From an uncultured Lentisphaeria bacterium (GTDB lineage: Bacteria > Verrucomicrobiota > Lentisphaeria > Victivallales > UBA1829): a DNA stretch of 57,410 nucleotides. The notes beneath the pieces were generated by a model that ran no database searches, had not been told where the DNA came from, and worked only from the letters and a program-made list of their open reading frames with translations. This document shows positions 10,501 to 18,895 of this stretch, piece after piece. Both the position numbers and the translations under genes were made by a program. The stretch covers positions 1 to 57,410 of the forward strand of contig CASDPB010000034.1 of assembly GCA_949282305.1 (NCBI GenBank), given 5' to 3'. How positions within the stretch are numbered: position 1 is the stretch's first letter; each line of letters opens with the position of its first letter.

Positions 10501-11095
10501 GGGGGAACGTGACAATTGCGGCAGGAGAGCATCTGGGCTTCTTTATCAACTCTATGAGAGTGCTTCCGGGCATTACACCGCAAATGCCGCGTCCTCCGGA
10601 AAAAGCCTCCGCGGCGCCGGTCAGTTCTTTTCCCAGGGCTGTGGTGGGCAGCATCTCAGGCGTCCATAAAAAACCGCCCCAGAAATTCGCCAGTTCTTTC
10701 TGCACCATCTCATCGGAGCGTTTAATGTTCTTCTGTTCGTCCACAATATACCAGAAGGGCATTTCACCGCCTGTAATGAAAACCCCTCCCCGTTCCAGAA
10801 ACGGGCGGACCGCAGGCGCCATGAGCTCCGGTACCTGTGCGCAATTGCCATAGACGACCAGATCCGTTGCCGGATTCCGCAACGCCTTTACCCATTCCCG
10901 GGGGCTTGTCTCCACCCGGCATTCATAACCGGAGGATTCCAGAACCGGAATCAGCTCCCGGACAGTTTTCCCCTGATTCAGCCAGGGACCGTTCATGTCG
11001 CAGATCACTGCTTCTCCCGCGGCAAGTCTCCACGCCATGAACAGCGTAATCACTGAACCGATCAGGATTTTTCTCATACCGTATTTTTTTCTCAT
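7577..11095 (-). CDS. Large secreted protein, probable glycosidase
   Basis: The protein has 1,172 aa with an N-terminal signal peptide (KILIGSVITLFMAWRLAAG). Residues about 25-230 look like a glutamine amidotransferase/ThuA-type fold (DLVVYGNCAQ, GGVFITGGEMPFWY). Immunoglobulin-like segments follow (ITVPGERAVIGDTESITVSV). A central TIM-barrel-like region (about 450-800) includes WGLDDCDSSGRS, GASWEEY-type and YGAEPYWVKYG segments, followed by a second amidotransferase-like part (PYRVLFWEAERL) and a beta-sandwich tail. The pattern resembles GH42-type multi-domain enzymes, but I cannot name the catalytic residues. Start: ATG at 11095 or 11077 just before the signal peptide; 11125 also opens the frame but overlaps the pseudopilin gene. 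Confidence 0.75.
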   Translation of the reverse strand: MRKKYGMRKILIGSVITLFMAWRLAAGEAVICDMNGPWLNQGKTVRELIPVLESSGYECRVETSPREWVKALRNPATDLVVYGNCAQVPELMAPAVRPFLERGGVFITGGEMPFWYIVDEQKNIKRSDEMVQKELANFWGGFLWTPEMLPTTALGKELTGAAEAFSGGRGICGVMPGSTLIELIKKPRCSPAAIVTFPRNGKFIFLGSMPLHETVFAPGGGRSFWPKLLQFIRTPLPEIKITVPGERAVIGDTESITVSVSLSNPGKVPTEVKWNAQWVKDPEFGIERPPRTFPDQTTHLKPGETFVASVGIDAPPAGEWGVYRFEVVTQYGQKTGKVVHWLPPAAIAYVDVNPVYGAPDRTLTVGVERMGENLPEGYAVNLLMDGRSLAKLPVKWKDSAAWQTSLTLPVTLDRRKSIVEAVLTDDAGRAVHNSRIGVENLPGNPAAALPDTMFRSFNGSQYASEGREFRDRLAEWRREYPLLRGLQCFTMPADMREWMYQEKLLCNYGQLLTNYVKLAEWGLDDCDSSGRSAQDYMPHHSEDVTSWLVRQHSRKWFQRILSGKPDIVNLVEAVAGYEPPGVLSNRKGSHGHFLGYAPAAVENYRRALLGRDAGVRMLDPGGSTQSRYHLREIYTMIYGEEFPLPEMLGFASWEEYEPLKVTLAQEGGYLNSLREVLAYRLHYLLRAYYHMMRLDDLSAQLRAEAPEVHLVIGHDGVLVAQISAFLYRLPYIDRQTRWLFRSAYRQAFAVTYGAEPYWVKYGKIFEKRVGLHEEIGAGQWAPYRTAETSFVSLFTKRAAIPYSDLQVDFYLGRDRFYRIAEEKAMYRGFQLAVDTKAVPMTADAVWATLTNNNSYYPENYRANSRSAIGLESLLRCSGYAFHGLQTPLVSGEMLSPYRVLFWEAERLIGDDFKLIQQWLAASDGKKRTLWINHAMPWHVDYRNGWEAEQFAWRQSGNLSAWGIPGSPRRTTADSLLMNGREYHFPVPLPILLLAPPENAQPLVATPQGQSVVWSLPLANGSRIVYSGLPFNQLPKHFAGRDELKKLAADLFASLDAEMTARVTPENWFACGYRLADGSLMVAFLDPAEAEIADKGPYGDKGDKVETVAKAVPATPVSLEWFHAGKPGSTYRIKDEWTGKILSERAVADKDGTLRLQMPVSVAKLYRLELEND

Positions 11096-11111
11096 GTCAT
11101 TATCCATAGAT

Positions 11112-11816
11112 TCAGTAACAGACAATCGCCCCGTTGGTCCAGTACCAGGTGCGGCTCATTTTCGAGATGGGTTTCCACCTCGCGCTGCCGTCGAAGGCGG
11201 CAACGTTGCTGCCAGCCGCCGTTTGAACGATGGCAGCGGGACCCCAGTGATTCTGGAACCAGTATGACTGAATGCAAAACGTCTTATCCGCAACCAGGAC
11301 ATTGGTATTTCCCCGATGCGTCAGGCGCAAGGAGTAATCATTCGATGCAAAATTAGGGTCATACGACACATTGTTGTCCACTTTCTGCTCTTCCGTCACC
11401 GGACAGTACATGTATCCCAGCTCGCCGCTTTCCCAGCGTTCATCAATGGTGACGGACAGAATTTCACTTGGACAATACCACGTGCGGAAATTTTTGATGT
11501 AGTCACTGGCAAAATTGGTATCATGCCGGAAACTGGTGTAGCCCCCATAGCCGAGTATGGTCCACGGCGCATCCCAGTATTTGCGGGGCACAAGTCTGTC
11601 CTTGTTGTCATTGGCATACATCGTCAGGCTCACCGCATTCTGCCGTATGTTGCTGAGACACATTGAGCGCTGCGCGGATTTCTGAGCCTGCCCCAATGCC
11701 GGCAGCAGCAATGCCGCAAGAATGGCAATGATCGCCACAACGATCAAAAGCTCTATCAATGTGAAAATACCGCTCTTCCCGCACTGCTGTCCTGCCGAGA
11801 CCTCTTCCGTCTTCAT
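11112..11816 (-). CDS. Type II-like pseudopilin, first gene of the GH28 operon
   Basis: This 234-aa protein has a prepilin N-terminus: short leader ending KSG, then [25 protein letters not shown], with the processing site before the hydrophobic helix and Glu near mature position 5. The C-terminal domain contains the NTNVLVADK and [11 protein letters not shown] segments typical of pseudopilins of this phylum (DUF1559-like, H-x9-DG type). It should be cleaved by a prepilin peptidase and anchored in the inner membrane. It is the first gene behind a strong promoter, followed directly by the large secreted protein, which suggests joint use in polysaccharide processing. Confidence 0.9.
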   Translation of the reverse strand: MKTEEVSAGQQCGKSGIFTLIELLIVVAIIAILAALLLPALGQAQKSAQRSMCLSNIRQNAVSLTMYANDNKDRLVPRKYWDAPWTILGYGGYTSFRHDTNFASDYIKNFRTWYCPSEILSVTIDERWESGELGYMYCPVTEEQKVDNNVSYDPNFASNDYSLRLTHRGNTNVLVADKTFCIQSYWFQNHWGPAAIVQTAAGSNVAAFDGSARWKPISKMSRTWYWTNGAIVCY

Positions 11817-11863
11817 TTTCCGGAATCCTCCATCAATTATTTAAGTTGATTTATATAAAAACT

Positions 11864-11877
11864 TACCAATATTGGTA
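11864..11877. promoter_or_regulatory. Palindromic operator over the transcription start
   Basis: TACCAATATTGGTA is a perfect 14-bp palindrome placed directly downstream of the -10 element of the pseudopilin operon promoter. A repressor bound here would block initiation. Candidates are the operon's own GntR/LacI-like regulator (7562) or the LacI regulator at 12426. Confidence 0.7.
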
Positions 11878-11878
11878 T

Positions 11879-11906
11879 ATTATAGATAAAAAATCTGAAA
11901 AATCAA
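11879..11906 (-). promoter_or_regulatory. Promoter of the pseudopilin/GH28 operon
   Basis: On the minus strand, TTGATT (11906-11901), a 16-base spacer and TATAAT (11884-11879) form a near-consensus sigma-70 promoter 63 bases upstream of the pseudopilin start codon. Confidence 0.75.
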
Positions 11907-12361
11907 CCCTTTCTTTTATGAAAAACAGAAAAAATATGGTGTTTCCGCTGTCCGCGGATCAGAAATACGCCGGGCATGAAGGGCTGCACAACATGGGAAC
12001 CGGGGAATTGTATGATCGAGCTGCGCCGGAACGAAGTCCAGCGGCTTCTGCGCTTCACGACGCACACCATATCGGAAACCGCCTATCTGAGCGGGTTCAG
12101 CGACAGCAATGATCTGACGCATCTTTACAGGAAACGTTGCGGCATGTCTCCTTCCAAAGCCAGAAAAGCCCGTATCCGGGGAATTTCCGGGGAAACAGGT
12201 TTTTCCGGGCGGTGCCGGACTCCCTCTCATGCGGGGTGCGGAGAGATTCCGGAACGAAGATTCCGGAGGCTTTGCCCCTGTCTTTCAGCATCCGGACGGC
12301 AGACGCCGGAATGTCAATCACGCCGGATTGTAAAAAAATATTAAAATTTGGGATATTCTTC
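11907..12361. other. Intergenic region between the divergent sugar operons
   Basis: Apart from the AraC relic at 12012-12167, I see no intact gene here. The remaining open frames on both strands are low-complexity shadows with no ribosome binding site. Confidence 0.6.
12012..12167 (+). pseudogene. Relic of an AraC-family DNA-binding domain
   Basis: Fifty-two codons encode IELRRNEVQRLLRF, then ISETAYLSGFSDSNDLTHLY and KRCGMSPSKARK. This is the second helix-turn-helix of an AraC/XylS regulator with its usual ending (GFSD, F/Y, GMSP). The first helix-turn-helix and the sensor domain are absent and the frame continues into unrelated sequence, so this is a decayed gene. It lies between the two divergent sugar operons, so it was probably an earlier local regulator. 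Confidence 0.8.
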
Positions 12362-12389
12362 TTGACAATCCGTCTTTTCTGCTTATATT
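12362..12389 (+). promoter_or_regulatory. Promoter of the lacI-type regulator
   Basis: TTGACA (12362-12367), a 16-base spacer and TATATT (12384-12389); TATTAT with 18 bases is an alternative. A palindromic core ACCGGT at 12401-12406 lies at the expected transcription start and is a likely autoregulatory operator. Confidence 0.7.
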
Positions 12390-12425
12390 ATATCAAATAA
12401 ACCGGTATATCAGAGTTGTTGCAAG

Positions 12426-13448
12426 ATGAGTCAGAGAAGAAATACTAAAACACGTATGATTGACATTGCTCAACGGGTAGGTGTCTCAAAGGGAGCTGTT
12501 GCCAGTGTTCTGAGCGATGTCGGGAAGAATGTTATCCGGGTCGGCGAGGCAAAGCGTCAGGAAATTCTTCGAGTTGCCAAAGAGATGAACTACGTGCCGG
12601 ATATGACGGCGCGTGCGCTGGCGGGAAAGAGCGGCATGAAGATCGGTGCCCTAATTGATTCTCAGGCGCCGCGCTGCACCTACCGGATTCTGTGGGCAAT
12701 TGAAGAGGCGGCGGTAAAAGCCGGTTATCGTCTGATGATCGGACAGGCGCATGATGACCCGCAGAGCTTATTCGACTGCTATGACAACTTCATGTGTCAT
12801 GGTATTGACGGAGTCGTCTGTCTGGCGCATGAATATCAGAACTGCGGGGAGAAGGTCCGTTCCTTTTTCCAGAATAAAAGAAATCTGGTCTTTTACGAGC
12901 CTCCCGGATGGGAAGTCCCCTATGTGGGAATCGACCGGACAACAGGCATGGTGCAGGCTGTGCGCCACCTGCAGGAAACAGGCAGACAGCGTATTGGACT
13001 GTGTTTTCTTTGCGATAAGGATTATCACAGTCACCGTCAGAGAATCGCGGCTTACCGGGAGAGCAACCGGGGCGGAGAGTTTATCCGCATGGGAGTTTCC
13101 CCTTCTTCGTATGTTGATGAAATTCTGGCTGAAAAACTGGATGCCGTGATTGCTTCCAACGACAGACTGGCGGCGCAGGTGACGAGAGAACTTATGCGTC
13201 GCGGCATCCGCGTTCCGGAGGATGTGGCGATAATCGGGCATGACAATGATGATTTTTCCGAGTTTTATTATCCATCGCTTTCAACGATTGATCAAAATGA
13301 TGAAGCTGTGGGACAGAAGATTTTTGATCTGCTGATGGCGCTGCTGAAAACGGAACCGCTGCCGGGCGACTGCGTCTTCACTACGAAGCTGATAATACGT
13401 GAATCAAGTTTTAAGGCAACAGGGGGAAGCAATGAAAAAGAGGGATGA
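12426..13448 (+). CDS. LacI-family transcriptional regulator
   Basis: This 340-aa regulator has a LacI helix-turn-helix at residues 11-35 (MIDIAQRVGVSKGAVASVLS) and the hinge (MNYVPDMTARALAGK). A periplasmic-binding-protein sensor domain follows (IGALIDSQAPRCTYRILWAI; later VIASNDRLAAQV, DVAIIGHDNDDF, LSTIDQND), which would bind a sugar ligand. It precedes a pseudopilin and a secreted glycosidase and probably represses them. The ribosome binding site is weak; the start is fixed by the helix-turn-helix position. Confidence 0.95.
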   Translation: MSQRRNTKTRMIDIAQRVGVSKGAVASVLSDVGKNVIRVGEAKRQEILRVAKEMNYVPDMTARALAGKSGMKIGALIDSQAPRCTYRILWAIEEAAVKAGYRLMIGQAHDDPQSLFDCYDNFMCHGIDGVVCLAHEYQNCGEKVRSFFQNKRNLVFYEPPGWEVPYVGIDRTTGMVQAVRHLQETGRQRIGLCFLCDKDYHSHRQRIAAYRESNRGGEFIRMGVSPSSYVDEILAEKLDAVIASNDRLAAQVTRELMRRGIRVPEDVAIIGHDNDDFSEFYYPSLSTIDQNDEAVGQKIFDLLMALLKTEPLPGDCVFTTKLIIRESSFKATGGSNEKEG

Positions 13449-13567
13449 CTTTATCGCCATGAACAATGAACAAACAGAGGAGACGAAAAACTGCAATTCT
13501 GTCACAACTGAAAATATGCAATTAAATTGTTCCCATAAATCACAACAACAAGCAAAGGAAATAAACA

Positions 13568-14314
13568 ATGAATAAAAGGACAGCGTCATTTACACTGATA
13601 GAATTGCTGGTCGTCATAGCGATCATCGCAATACTTGCAGGTCTCCTGCTTCCGGCATTAAATATGGCAAAGGAAAAAGCGTATGTTACCTCCTGCAAAA
13701 GCAACATCAAGCAGATTATGACCGGCGTACTCTTTTACGCAACGGATTTCAATGATTATCTACCGCTGTGCAATCAGGCTTCGGAAGTTCCATCCGGAGC
13801 GGGGAGAAAAGAACTTTACTGGATTTCAGAAATTTATCCATATGTTACCGGAAAATCATATCCTTTCACTCTCCCTGAAGATTTCACTTTAGCCAAAGTC
13901 TTCAACTGTGCAGGCGCAAAACCAGAAGAAGTCTGGAAGAAAAATGGAATCACCTGGTCTTCTTACGGATATCCCTGTATTTTTGGAGATTTGCGCTACT
14001 ATCCGAAGAACAATCTTTGGTATAAGCCAAGGAAGATTACCCGCATTTATCATCCAAGCATGCAGGGTGTTGTCGCCGATGTAGATTCCTACAAAAGAGG
14101 AATGCGAAACGAGGACTTCAATGACATGATTGAAGATTTTAACAATATATCTCTGGTGCGCCATAGAGGGGAAACCAATCTCAGTTACGTAGACGGACAT
14201 GTCGAATTGCAAAAATTTTACAACATGATAGAAAGCAATGGTCAAAAAGACTTTGACAATACCTTCAATCATGTTGCCGCTGACTGGATCTGCTCGAAAT
14301 GCGGATATCAATAA
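13568..14314 (+). CDS. Type II-like pseudopilin, lacI-linked
   Basis: This 248-aa prepilin-like protein has a short leader and [24 protein letters not shown]. The C-terminal half contains [28 protein letters not shown] (the H-x9-DG signature of this family) and an unusual C-terminal CSKCGYQ ending, a single zinc-ribbon half-knuckle. An AAGGAAA ribosome binding site lies 8 bases before the ATG. It sits between lacI and a secreted glycosidase, mirroring the pseudopilin-first arrangement of the operon on the other strand. Confidence 0.9.
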   Translation: MNKRTASFTLIELLVVIAIIAILAGLLLPALNMAKEKAYVTSCKSNIKQIMTGVLFYATDFNDYLPLCNQASEVPSGAGRKELYWISEIYPYVTGKSYPFTLPEDFTLAKVFNCAGAKPEEVWKKNGITWSSYGYPCIFGDLRYYPKNNLWYKPRKITRIYHPSMQGVVADVDSYKRGMRNEDFNDMIEDFNNISLVRHRGETNLSYVDGHVELQKFYNMIESNGQKDFDNTFNHVAADWICSKCGYQ

Positions 14315-14366
14315 TTTCCAGAAAAACTCACAGATAATCCCATTATCAACAACAGTAGGAGTCTTT

Positions 14367-16355
14367 ATGCACATACGGAAAATCTATCCTATTTTCACTT
14401 TCATCCTCATCTGGGGCAGCATTTCCCATGGAGCTCAGCCACCATTCGCTCAATACCATTCCTGGCCGCAGGGAGACAATGGCGGAGTCGTATACGAACA
14501 GGATTTCAGCCAGGGAGATTTGAAAATATTTACCTCGTTTCCAGGATATGAAATCGGCAAGTGGGGATACAACGGCTCTCCCGGTCTCCGCGTCGAACGC
14601 AAACCCGGCGGAAAATATGGATTTGTCTCTGTCAAACTGCCGAACTTGAAAGCGGGAAAAACCTACAAAGTGTCCATGCTTTGCCGCGGGGAAAATCTCT
14701 CTGGCAAAGCTCCTCACGGCTTCTGCATTGAATTCTATCAGAAAAACGGAAAATACGCTGGCGGACTTTACGACGCACAGCCGATCACCGCCGACTGGAA
14801 AAAGATCGAACGTCCCTTTGTCCTGAAGGAGGGACAGGAAGCATGTGTTTCGCTTTATCTGCGCGAAAAGGCATCCGGCACTCTTTACTTTGACAATCTG
14901 CGTGTGGAAGAAGTGGGAAATCTGTGGTCGGTTCTTCCAACCGATCTGACAGGGCTTTCTCTGTGGACGGATGATTCGTCCTTTAAGCTGAAAGCCTCCA
15001 TTCCCGCCGGTTCCAAAGATTTTGCCATACTTACGACCTTGAATCTCAATGGTAGACGCTATGAAAAACTCCTTCAGCCTGATGCACAAGGGGGCTGTCA
15101 AGGAGACTTCGGAAAACTACCTGAAGGCCGCGGTAAGATTACTTTCACATTGCTTGACATGAAAAAACACCGCAGGTTGTTTTCCACAACATATCAGATC
15201 CAGGTGCGTCCGCGCAATGCGGTTTCCAGCAATGCAGTTACACTTGACAAATATCAGCGGCTCATCGTCGATGGGAAACCTTTCATGCCGGTCGGCATAT
15301 ACGCCGCATGGCAGGGGACCGTAAAAGACAAAGACCTGAAACGGATTGCGGACGCAGGATTCAATACCGTTCATCTTTACGGCATGGCATGGCATCGGGG
15401 CCCCGGCAAATACACATCGGACATGGCAGGCATTCGCGCTGGAGTGGACCAAGTGCACAAGTACGGACTTAAACTGGTCGCCAGCGTCAAAGAACAGCTT
15501 CATGGCTGGAATCATAAAGTGGATGATGCTTTCGGCAATATTCCAGTCGTGCAAAAACTGGTGAACGAACTGAAAGATCACCCTGCGCTCCTGGTCTGGT
15601 ATGTCAGCGACGAAGAAGCGCGTTCTCGAGTCCCGGATATCATCAAACTCCGGGAAACAGTCAGTGCCATTGATCCGGATCATCCGACGTGGACATTGAC
15701 CTGCTTCTATGACGACCTCGCCTATTATGCCACTTCCGGCGACATTCTCGGCATTGATCCTTATCCGATCATGGCAACTCACGAACCACAGTCGCTCAAG
15801 AAACTTCAGGAAGCTCTGGCTGTTGGCAGAAATACTGGCATCACGATCTGGCACGTACCCCAGGCGTTCAACTGGGCTGTGGTGGACAAAAAAATGGATG
15901 ACGAAACCTTCCGCAAGAGTCGCTTCCTGACGCGCGAAGAAGTTCGCACTGCCCCCCTGCTCGGAGCGATTTACGGAGCAAAGGGTTTTGTCTTCTATGC
16001 TTATTACGATATCACGGAAATGGAAAGACGCGCCCCGGAGCGGGGAGAGCGCGACTGGAATTACATTAAAGAGGCAGTTCATGTACTGCGTGATCTGGAA
16101 CCGTACATCATGAGTACGGAACAGGCTCCGACAACAACGGTCAAAGCCACTCCGCCCGAGGAAGTATTCGCCCGTGCTTTCACAAAAAATGGGAAAACAC
16201 GTGTGGCGGTCGTTTCCCTCGGCAGAAAATGCAAAGCGGTCATTACGGTTCCCGGTCATCCGGATCTGAAGTCCCGTTTTGGAAAAACGAAGAATCTCGG
16301 CGGCGGACGCTATGAATTCGCCGCAGATGCCATTGATTCCGACGTTCTGGAGTGA
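14367..16355 (+). CDS. Secreted TIM-barrel glycosidase with N-terminal carbohydrate-binding-like domain
   Basis: The 662-aa product begins with a signal peptide (IRKIYPIFTFILIWGSISHG). Residues about 40-190 form a jelly-roll of the carbohydrate-binding type (YEQDFSQGD, LKAGKTYKVSMLCRG, SGTLYFDNLRVEEVG). An Ig-like part and a TIM barrel follow (PFMPVGIYAAWQG, FNTVHLYGMAW, LLVWYVSDEEARS, ILGIDPYPI). SDEE at the end of the fourth strand is where clan GH-A enzymes keep their acid/base Glu. The substrate is unknown. The start at 14367 follows AGGAG and precedes the signal peptide; an earlier in-frame ATG at 14238 lies inside the pseudopilin gene. A terminator follows. Confidence 0.85.
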   Translation: MHIRKIYPIFTFILIWGSISHGAQPPFAQYHSWPQGDNGGVVYEQDFSQGDLKIFTSFPGYEIGKWGYNGSPGLRVERKPGGKYGFVSVKLPNLKAGKTYKVSMLCRGENLSGKAPHGFCIEFYQKNGKYAGGLYDAQPITADWKKIERPFVLKEGQEACVSLYLREKASGTLYFDNLRVEEVGNLWSVLPTDLTGLSLWTDDSSFKLKASIPAGSKDFAILTTLNLNGRRYEKLLQPDAQGGCQGDFGKLPEGRGKITFTLLDMKKHRRLFSTTYQIQVRPRNAVSSNAVTLDKYQRLIVDGKPFMPVGIYAAWQGTVKDKDLKRIADAGFNTVHLYGMAWHRGPGKYTSDMAGIRAGVDQVHKYGLKLVASVKEQLHGWNHKVDDAFGNIPVVQKLVNELKDHPALLVWYVSDEEARSRVPDIIKLRETVSAIDPDHPTWTLTCFYDDLAYYATSGDILGIDPYPIMATHEPQSLKKLQEALAVGRNTGITIWHVPQAFNWAVVDKKMDDETFRKSRFLTREEVRTAPLLGAIYGAKGFVFYAYYDITEMERRAPERGERDWNYIKEAVHVLRDLEPYIMSTEQAPTTTVKATPPEEVFARAFTKNGKTRVAVVSLGRKCKAVITVPGHPDLKSRFGKTKNLGGGRYEFAADAIDSDVLE

Positions 16356-16408
16356 ATTTTCAGTGTAAGACGTCTGTTTTTCAGATTTCATGCCTTGACG
16401 GCATCAGC

Positions 16409-16452
16409 CTTTCGATTCCCGATCATAAGGATCGGAATCGAAAGTTTTTTTT
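16409..16452 (+). terminator. Intrinsic terminator of the lacI operon
   Basis: CTTTCGATTCCCGATC pairs with GATCGGAATCGAAAG (one bulged C), followed by eight T residues. Confidence 0.9.
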
Positions 16453-16512
16453 ATGAAATCTGCACCGAATGGACTCGCAAAGGGAGCGGTGTCCTGATGC
16501 TTCCGGACGGAG

Positions 16513-17172
16513 TCAGACTCCCTCCCGCGCGGGGCCCCAGATGTATTTGTGGAACTGAAGGTTCAGGCGGGCTTTGACCTTGTCTTCCAGCATCCAGGCG
16601 ACGAGAGCCGGAATGTCAATCGCACCGAACGCGGGACTGAACAGAATGTTTTTTGTCTGACGCGCCAAATCGAACTCGCGGATCTTCTCCAGCGCAAACA
16701 GATAGTCGTCGCGGTCGGACAGCACAAACTTCACTTCATCGAACGGACGCAGATTTTCAAAATTCGGCAGGAACATTTTTTCCGCTTCACCGCTGGACGG
16801 CGTCTTGTAATCCACAATGCGGATGACTTCACCCGGAAGGTAGGACAGATCATAGGAACCGTTGGTTTCCATCAGGATGCGGAAACGTTTCAGGGAAAGC
16901 AGACGTTCGGCAAGCATGCAGACCGCATCCGCCTGCATCATGGGTTCGCCGCCCGTGATTTCGATCAGCTCCGGAGCCGCCCGCATCGCTTCCGACACCA
17001 CCTCGTCAACAGTGAATTCCTTTGCCAGTGCGCAGGTCTGTGCCTTGACGGTGTCACAGTAGGAACAGCGCAGATTGCATCCGGCAAGACGGATGAAGAA
17101 ACAGGGCAGTCCGGCATAAGTGGACTCCCCCTGAATACTGGTGAACGTTTCATAAATTTTCAGCTGATTCAT
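16513..17172 (-). CDS. queE: 7-carboxy-7-deazaguanine synthase
   Basis: This 219-aa radical SAM enzyme converts 6-carboxytetrahydropterin to 7-carboxy-7-deazaguanine in the queuosine pathway. The N-terminus IYETFTSIQGES and the cluster motif CNLRCSYC (Cys32, 36, 39, CxxxCxxC) are seen, then IEITGGEPMMQ and LMETNGS. The length is normal. A GGAGGT ribosome binding site precedes the ATG by 5 bases. It is the last gene of a tight operon; queC and queD are not in the window. Confidence 0.95.
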   Translation of the reverse strand: MNQLKIYETFTSIQGESTYAGLPCFFIRLAGCNLRCSYCDTVKAQTCALAKEFTVDEVVSEAMRAAPELIEITGGEPMMQADAVCMLAERLLSLKRFRILMETNGSYDLSYLPGEVIRIVDYKTPSSGEAEKMFLPNFENLRPFDEVKFVLSDRDDYLFALEKIREFDLARQTKNILFSPAFGAIDIPALVAWMLEDKVKARLNLQFHKYIWGPAREGV

Positions 17173-17175
17173 TGT

Positions 17176-17874
17176 TTACCTCCTTGAAAACAGGTTGCGG
17201 AACAGTACGGAGTAGATTTTCAGGGAGTCCCTGAACGGATGAAAATGCGAAGACGCATTGTTGTCAATATAGATCGTGCGGACAGGCACTTCGCAGATAT
17301 TCAGGTGGCGGGAAGCCGCAAGAAGCAGCATGTCAAGCTCAAACTCATACTGATGATAAGGAATTTCCAGAAACAGAGACATCATGGAGAGCGGAATACC
17401 GCGCAGTCCGGTCTGCGTATCCCGGATATTCAGTCCGTAAAGCAGCCGGATCAGGAACCGGGTCATGCGGTTGCCGACACGGCTTCTCCACGGAACCTTG
17501 CCGTCAAAGGAGCGCGCCCCCAGGACGAGCGTCCCGGGTGTATTTTTCATAACAGCCATGATCCGGAGAATGTCTTCCGCCGTGTGCTGCCCGTCGGAGT
17601 CCGCAGTTACCGCACCGTCCACGCCGTCCGCATGTTCCAGCAGATACCGGAATCCCGTCTTCAATGCGTCTCCCTTGCCCCGGTTGACATCGTGCGAAAG
17701 GACCGCAATATGGCTCCAGCGTTCCCTGACTGTCCTGAAAATACTTTCACAGGAGACCCCGCTGCCGTCATCCACGATAAGAATCTTCCGCAGTCCGGCG
17801 GCATGAAGCGAATCCAGCAGACACAGCAACTTGTCATCGGGACGGTATGCGGGTATCAGTACATAAAAACTCAT
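17176..17874 (-). CDS. Glycosyltransferase family 2 (dolichyl-phosphate-mannose synthase-like)
   Basis: This 232-aa single-domain GT2 enzyme has the opening strand YVLIPAYRPDDKLL, LIVDDGSG, NRGKGDALKTGF and DGAVTADSDGQH (the DxD metal site), with RQTGLRGIPL-type sequence (TQTGLRG) later. It should transfer a sugar from a nucleotide donor to a lipid or glycan acceptor at the inner face of the membrane. There is no membrane helix. The start at 17874 has a G-rich ribosome binding site and fits the family; the longer open frame from 17943 adds 23 unrelated residues. The stop lies 3 bases before queE. Confidence 0.9.
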   Translation of the reverse strand: MSFYVLIPAYRPDDKLLCLLDSLHAAGLRKILIVDDGSGVSCESIFRTVRERWSHIAVLSHDVNRGKGDALKTGFRYLLEHADGVDGAVTADSDGQHTAEDILRIMAVMKNTPGTLVLGARSFDGKVPWRSRVGNRMTRFLIRLLYGLNIRDTQTGLRGIPLSMMSLFLEIPYHQYEFELDMLLLAASRHLNICEVPVRTIYIDNNASSHFHPFRDSLKIYSVLFRNLFSRR

Positions 17875-17887
17875 TTTTTCCCCCGGT

Positions 17888-18334
17888 TCAGTCAAAATAG
17901 TTAACAGAAACGGTTCCGCTGTTTCCGGTTTTCCGTTCTGCATTTTTCCTGCCGAAATTTGCCTTCCAGTGGTACATCGAAAAAAGACCGAAACGCGAAA
18001 ATATCACTTCGATGAGATCAAACCGGTAAGGAACCGGCGGTTTTCCGATCTTTTTCATATATGCCAGTGCCGCACGGTAAATCCGCCGTTTCTGCGCAGT
18101 TCTCAAATTGGTTCCGGGCGAAAGCTCCGCATTTTTCCGCAGACGGCGGGTCTTGACCTCCGCAAATACAAGGCACAGACCATCCCGCGCAACGATGTCG
18201 ATTTCTCCGGAACGCATACGGCAGTCACGCGCAAGAATATCGTAACCGGCATCTTCCAGCATCCGCACCGCCGCACGTTCTCCCGCCGCACCGAGCCGGA
18301 TATGGGCGGCTTTTGCACGCAGAAAATTCTTCAT
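17888..18334 (-). CDS. yraN: YraN/UPF0102 family endonuclease-like protein
   Basis: This 148-aa protein has the restriction-endonuclease-like YraN core: GAAGERAAVRMLEDAGY, SGEIDIVARDG (the GEIDL metal site) and VFAEVKTRR (the ExK site). The cellular role is unsettled; the family is linked to Holliday-junction or DNA processing. The C-terminus extends about 25 residues beyond the usual length. Its ATG overlaps the stop of the small membrane protein (ATGA), so the two are translationally coupled. Confidence 0.92.
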   Translation of the reverse strand: MKNFLRAKAAHIRLGAAGERAAVRMLEDAGYDILARDCRMRSGEIDIVARDGLCLVFAEVKTRRLRKNAELSPGTNLRTAQKRRIYRAALAYMKKIGKPPVPYRFDLIEVIFSRFGLFSMYHWKANFGRKNAERKTGNSGTVSVNYFD

Positions 18335-18558
18335 GAGGGCATTGCCGCCGTAAACATGCTGCCGAAGAACCAGGCAAGAAGGATCAGGAAACCGATGATT
18401 CCCAGGACGAACGAGATCAGCAGCAGGAGATAGAAGAAACAGCAGGAGACACAGCCGCTGATGCAGCCGTCCGCCAGAGTTTTTCCGCATCCGCTTTTCC
18501 CGCAGCAGTCTCTCTTTTCGCTGTCCGCAATCGGGCAGTCCGCCGTTTTCTGTTCCAT
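18331..18558 (-). CDS. Small Cys-rich single-pass membrane protein
   Basis: This 75-aa protein has ten Cys residues in the N-terminal half (CPIADSEKRDCCGKSGCGKT, CISGCVSCC), then a hydrophobic helix (YLLLLISFVLGIIGFLILLAW). A GGAGG site lies 8 bases before the ATG and the stop overlaps yraN. I do not recognise a family. The Cys spacing could bind a metal, but no standard knuckle is complete. Confidence 0.75.
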   Translation of the reverse strand: MEQKTADCPIADSEKRDCCGKSGCGKTLADGCISGCVSCCFFYLLLLISFVLGIIGFLILLAWFFGSMFTAAMPS

Positions 18559-18571
18559 GGCGATCCTCCGG

Positions 18572-18895
18572 TTATTTCAATTCCGTCCGCTCGAAAAGTC
18601 CCCAAACGGTGTCACCGCTCCGGAACGAGGCGCGGAGGCTGAAGCCCGAGTTGTAACGGGAACAGATCTCCGCGGAGACACCGTCACAGCTTGTATCCGC
18701 GAACGGAGCGAAAACAAACTCCGACTTCACGCGGACGGGAGAATCCTCGAAAGACGCGATCAGAACACCTCCGATGTCGCAGGCTCCGGCAAGACGAACC
18801 ATACGCCTCCGTTTCAGGCATTCCGTCAGCATTTCACTTATCGCTTCCGGATCAATCACGATGTCATCAATGTTGATCTGGACGATTTTATTCAT
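18572..18895 (-). CDS. Unrecognised 107-aa protein
   Basis: I do not recognise this family. The product is soluble with an alternating strand pattern (VQINIDDIVIDPEAI, MVRLAGACDIGGVLIASFED, SEFVFAPFADTS, NSGFSLRASFRSGD). The start overlaps the 3' end of the UDPGP pyrophosphorylase gene by 8 bases and follows GAGGCG, so it is translated as part of this operon. Confidence 0.75.
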   Translation of the reverse strand: MNKIVQINIDDIVIDPEAISEMLTECLKRRRMVRLAGACDIGGVLIASFEDSPVRVKSEFVFAPFADTSCDGVSAEICSRYNSGFSLRASFRSGDTVWGLFERTELK

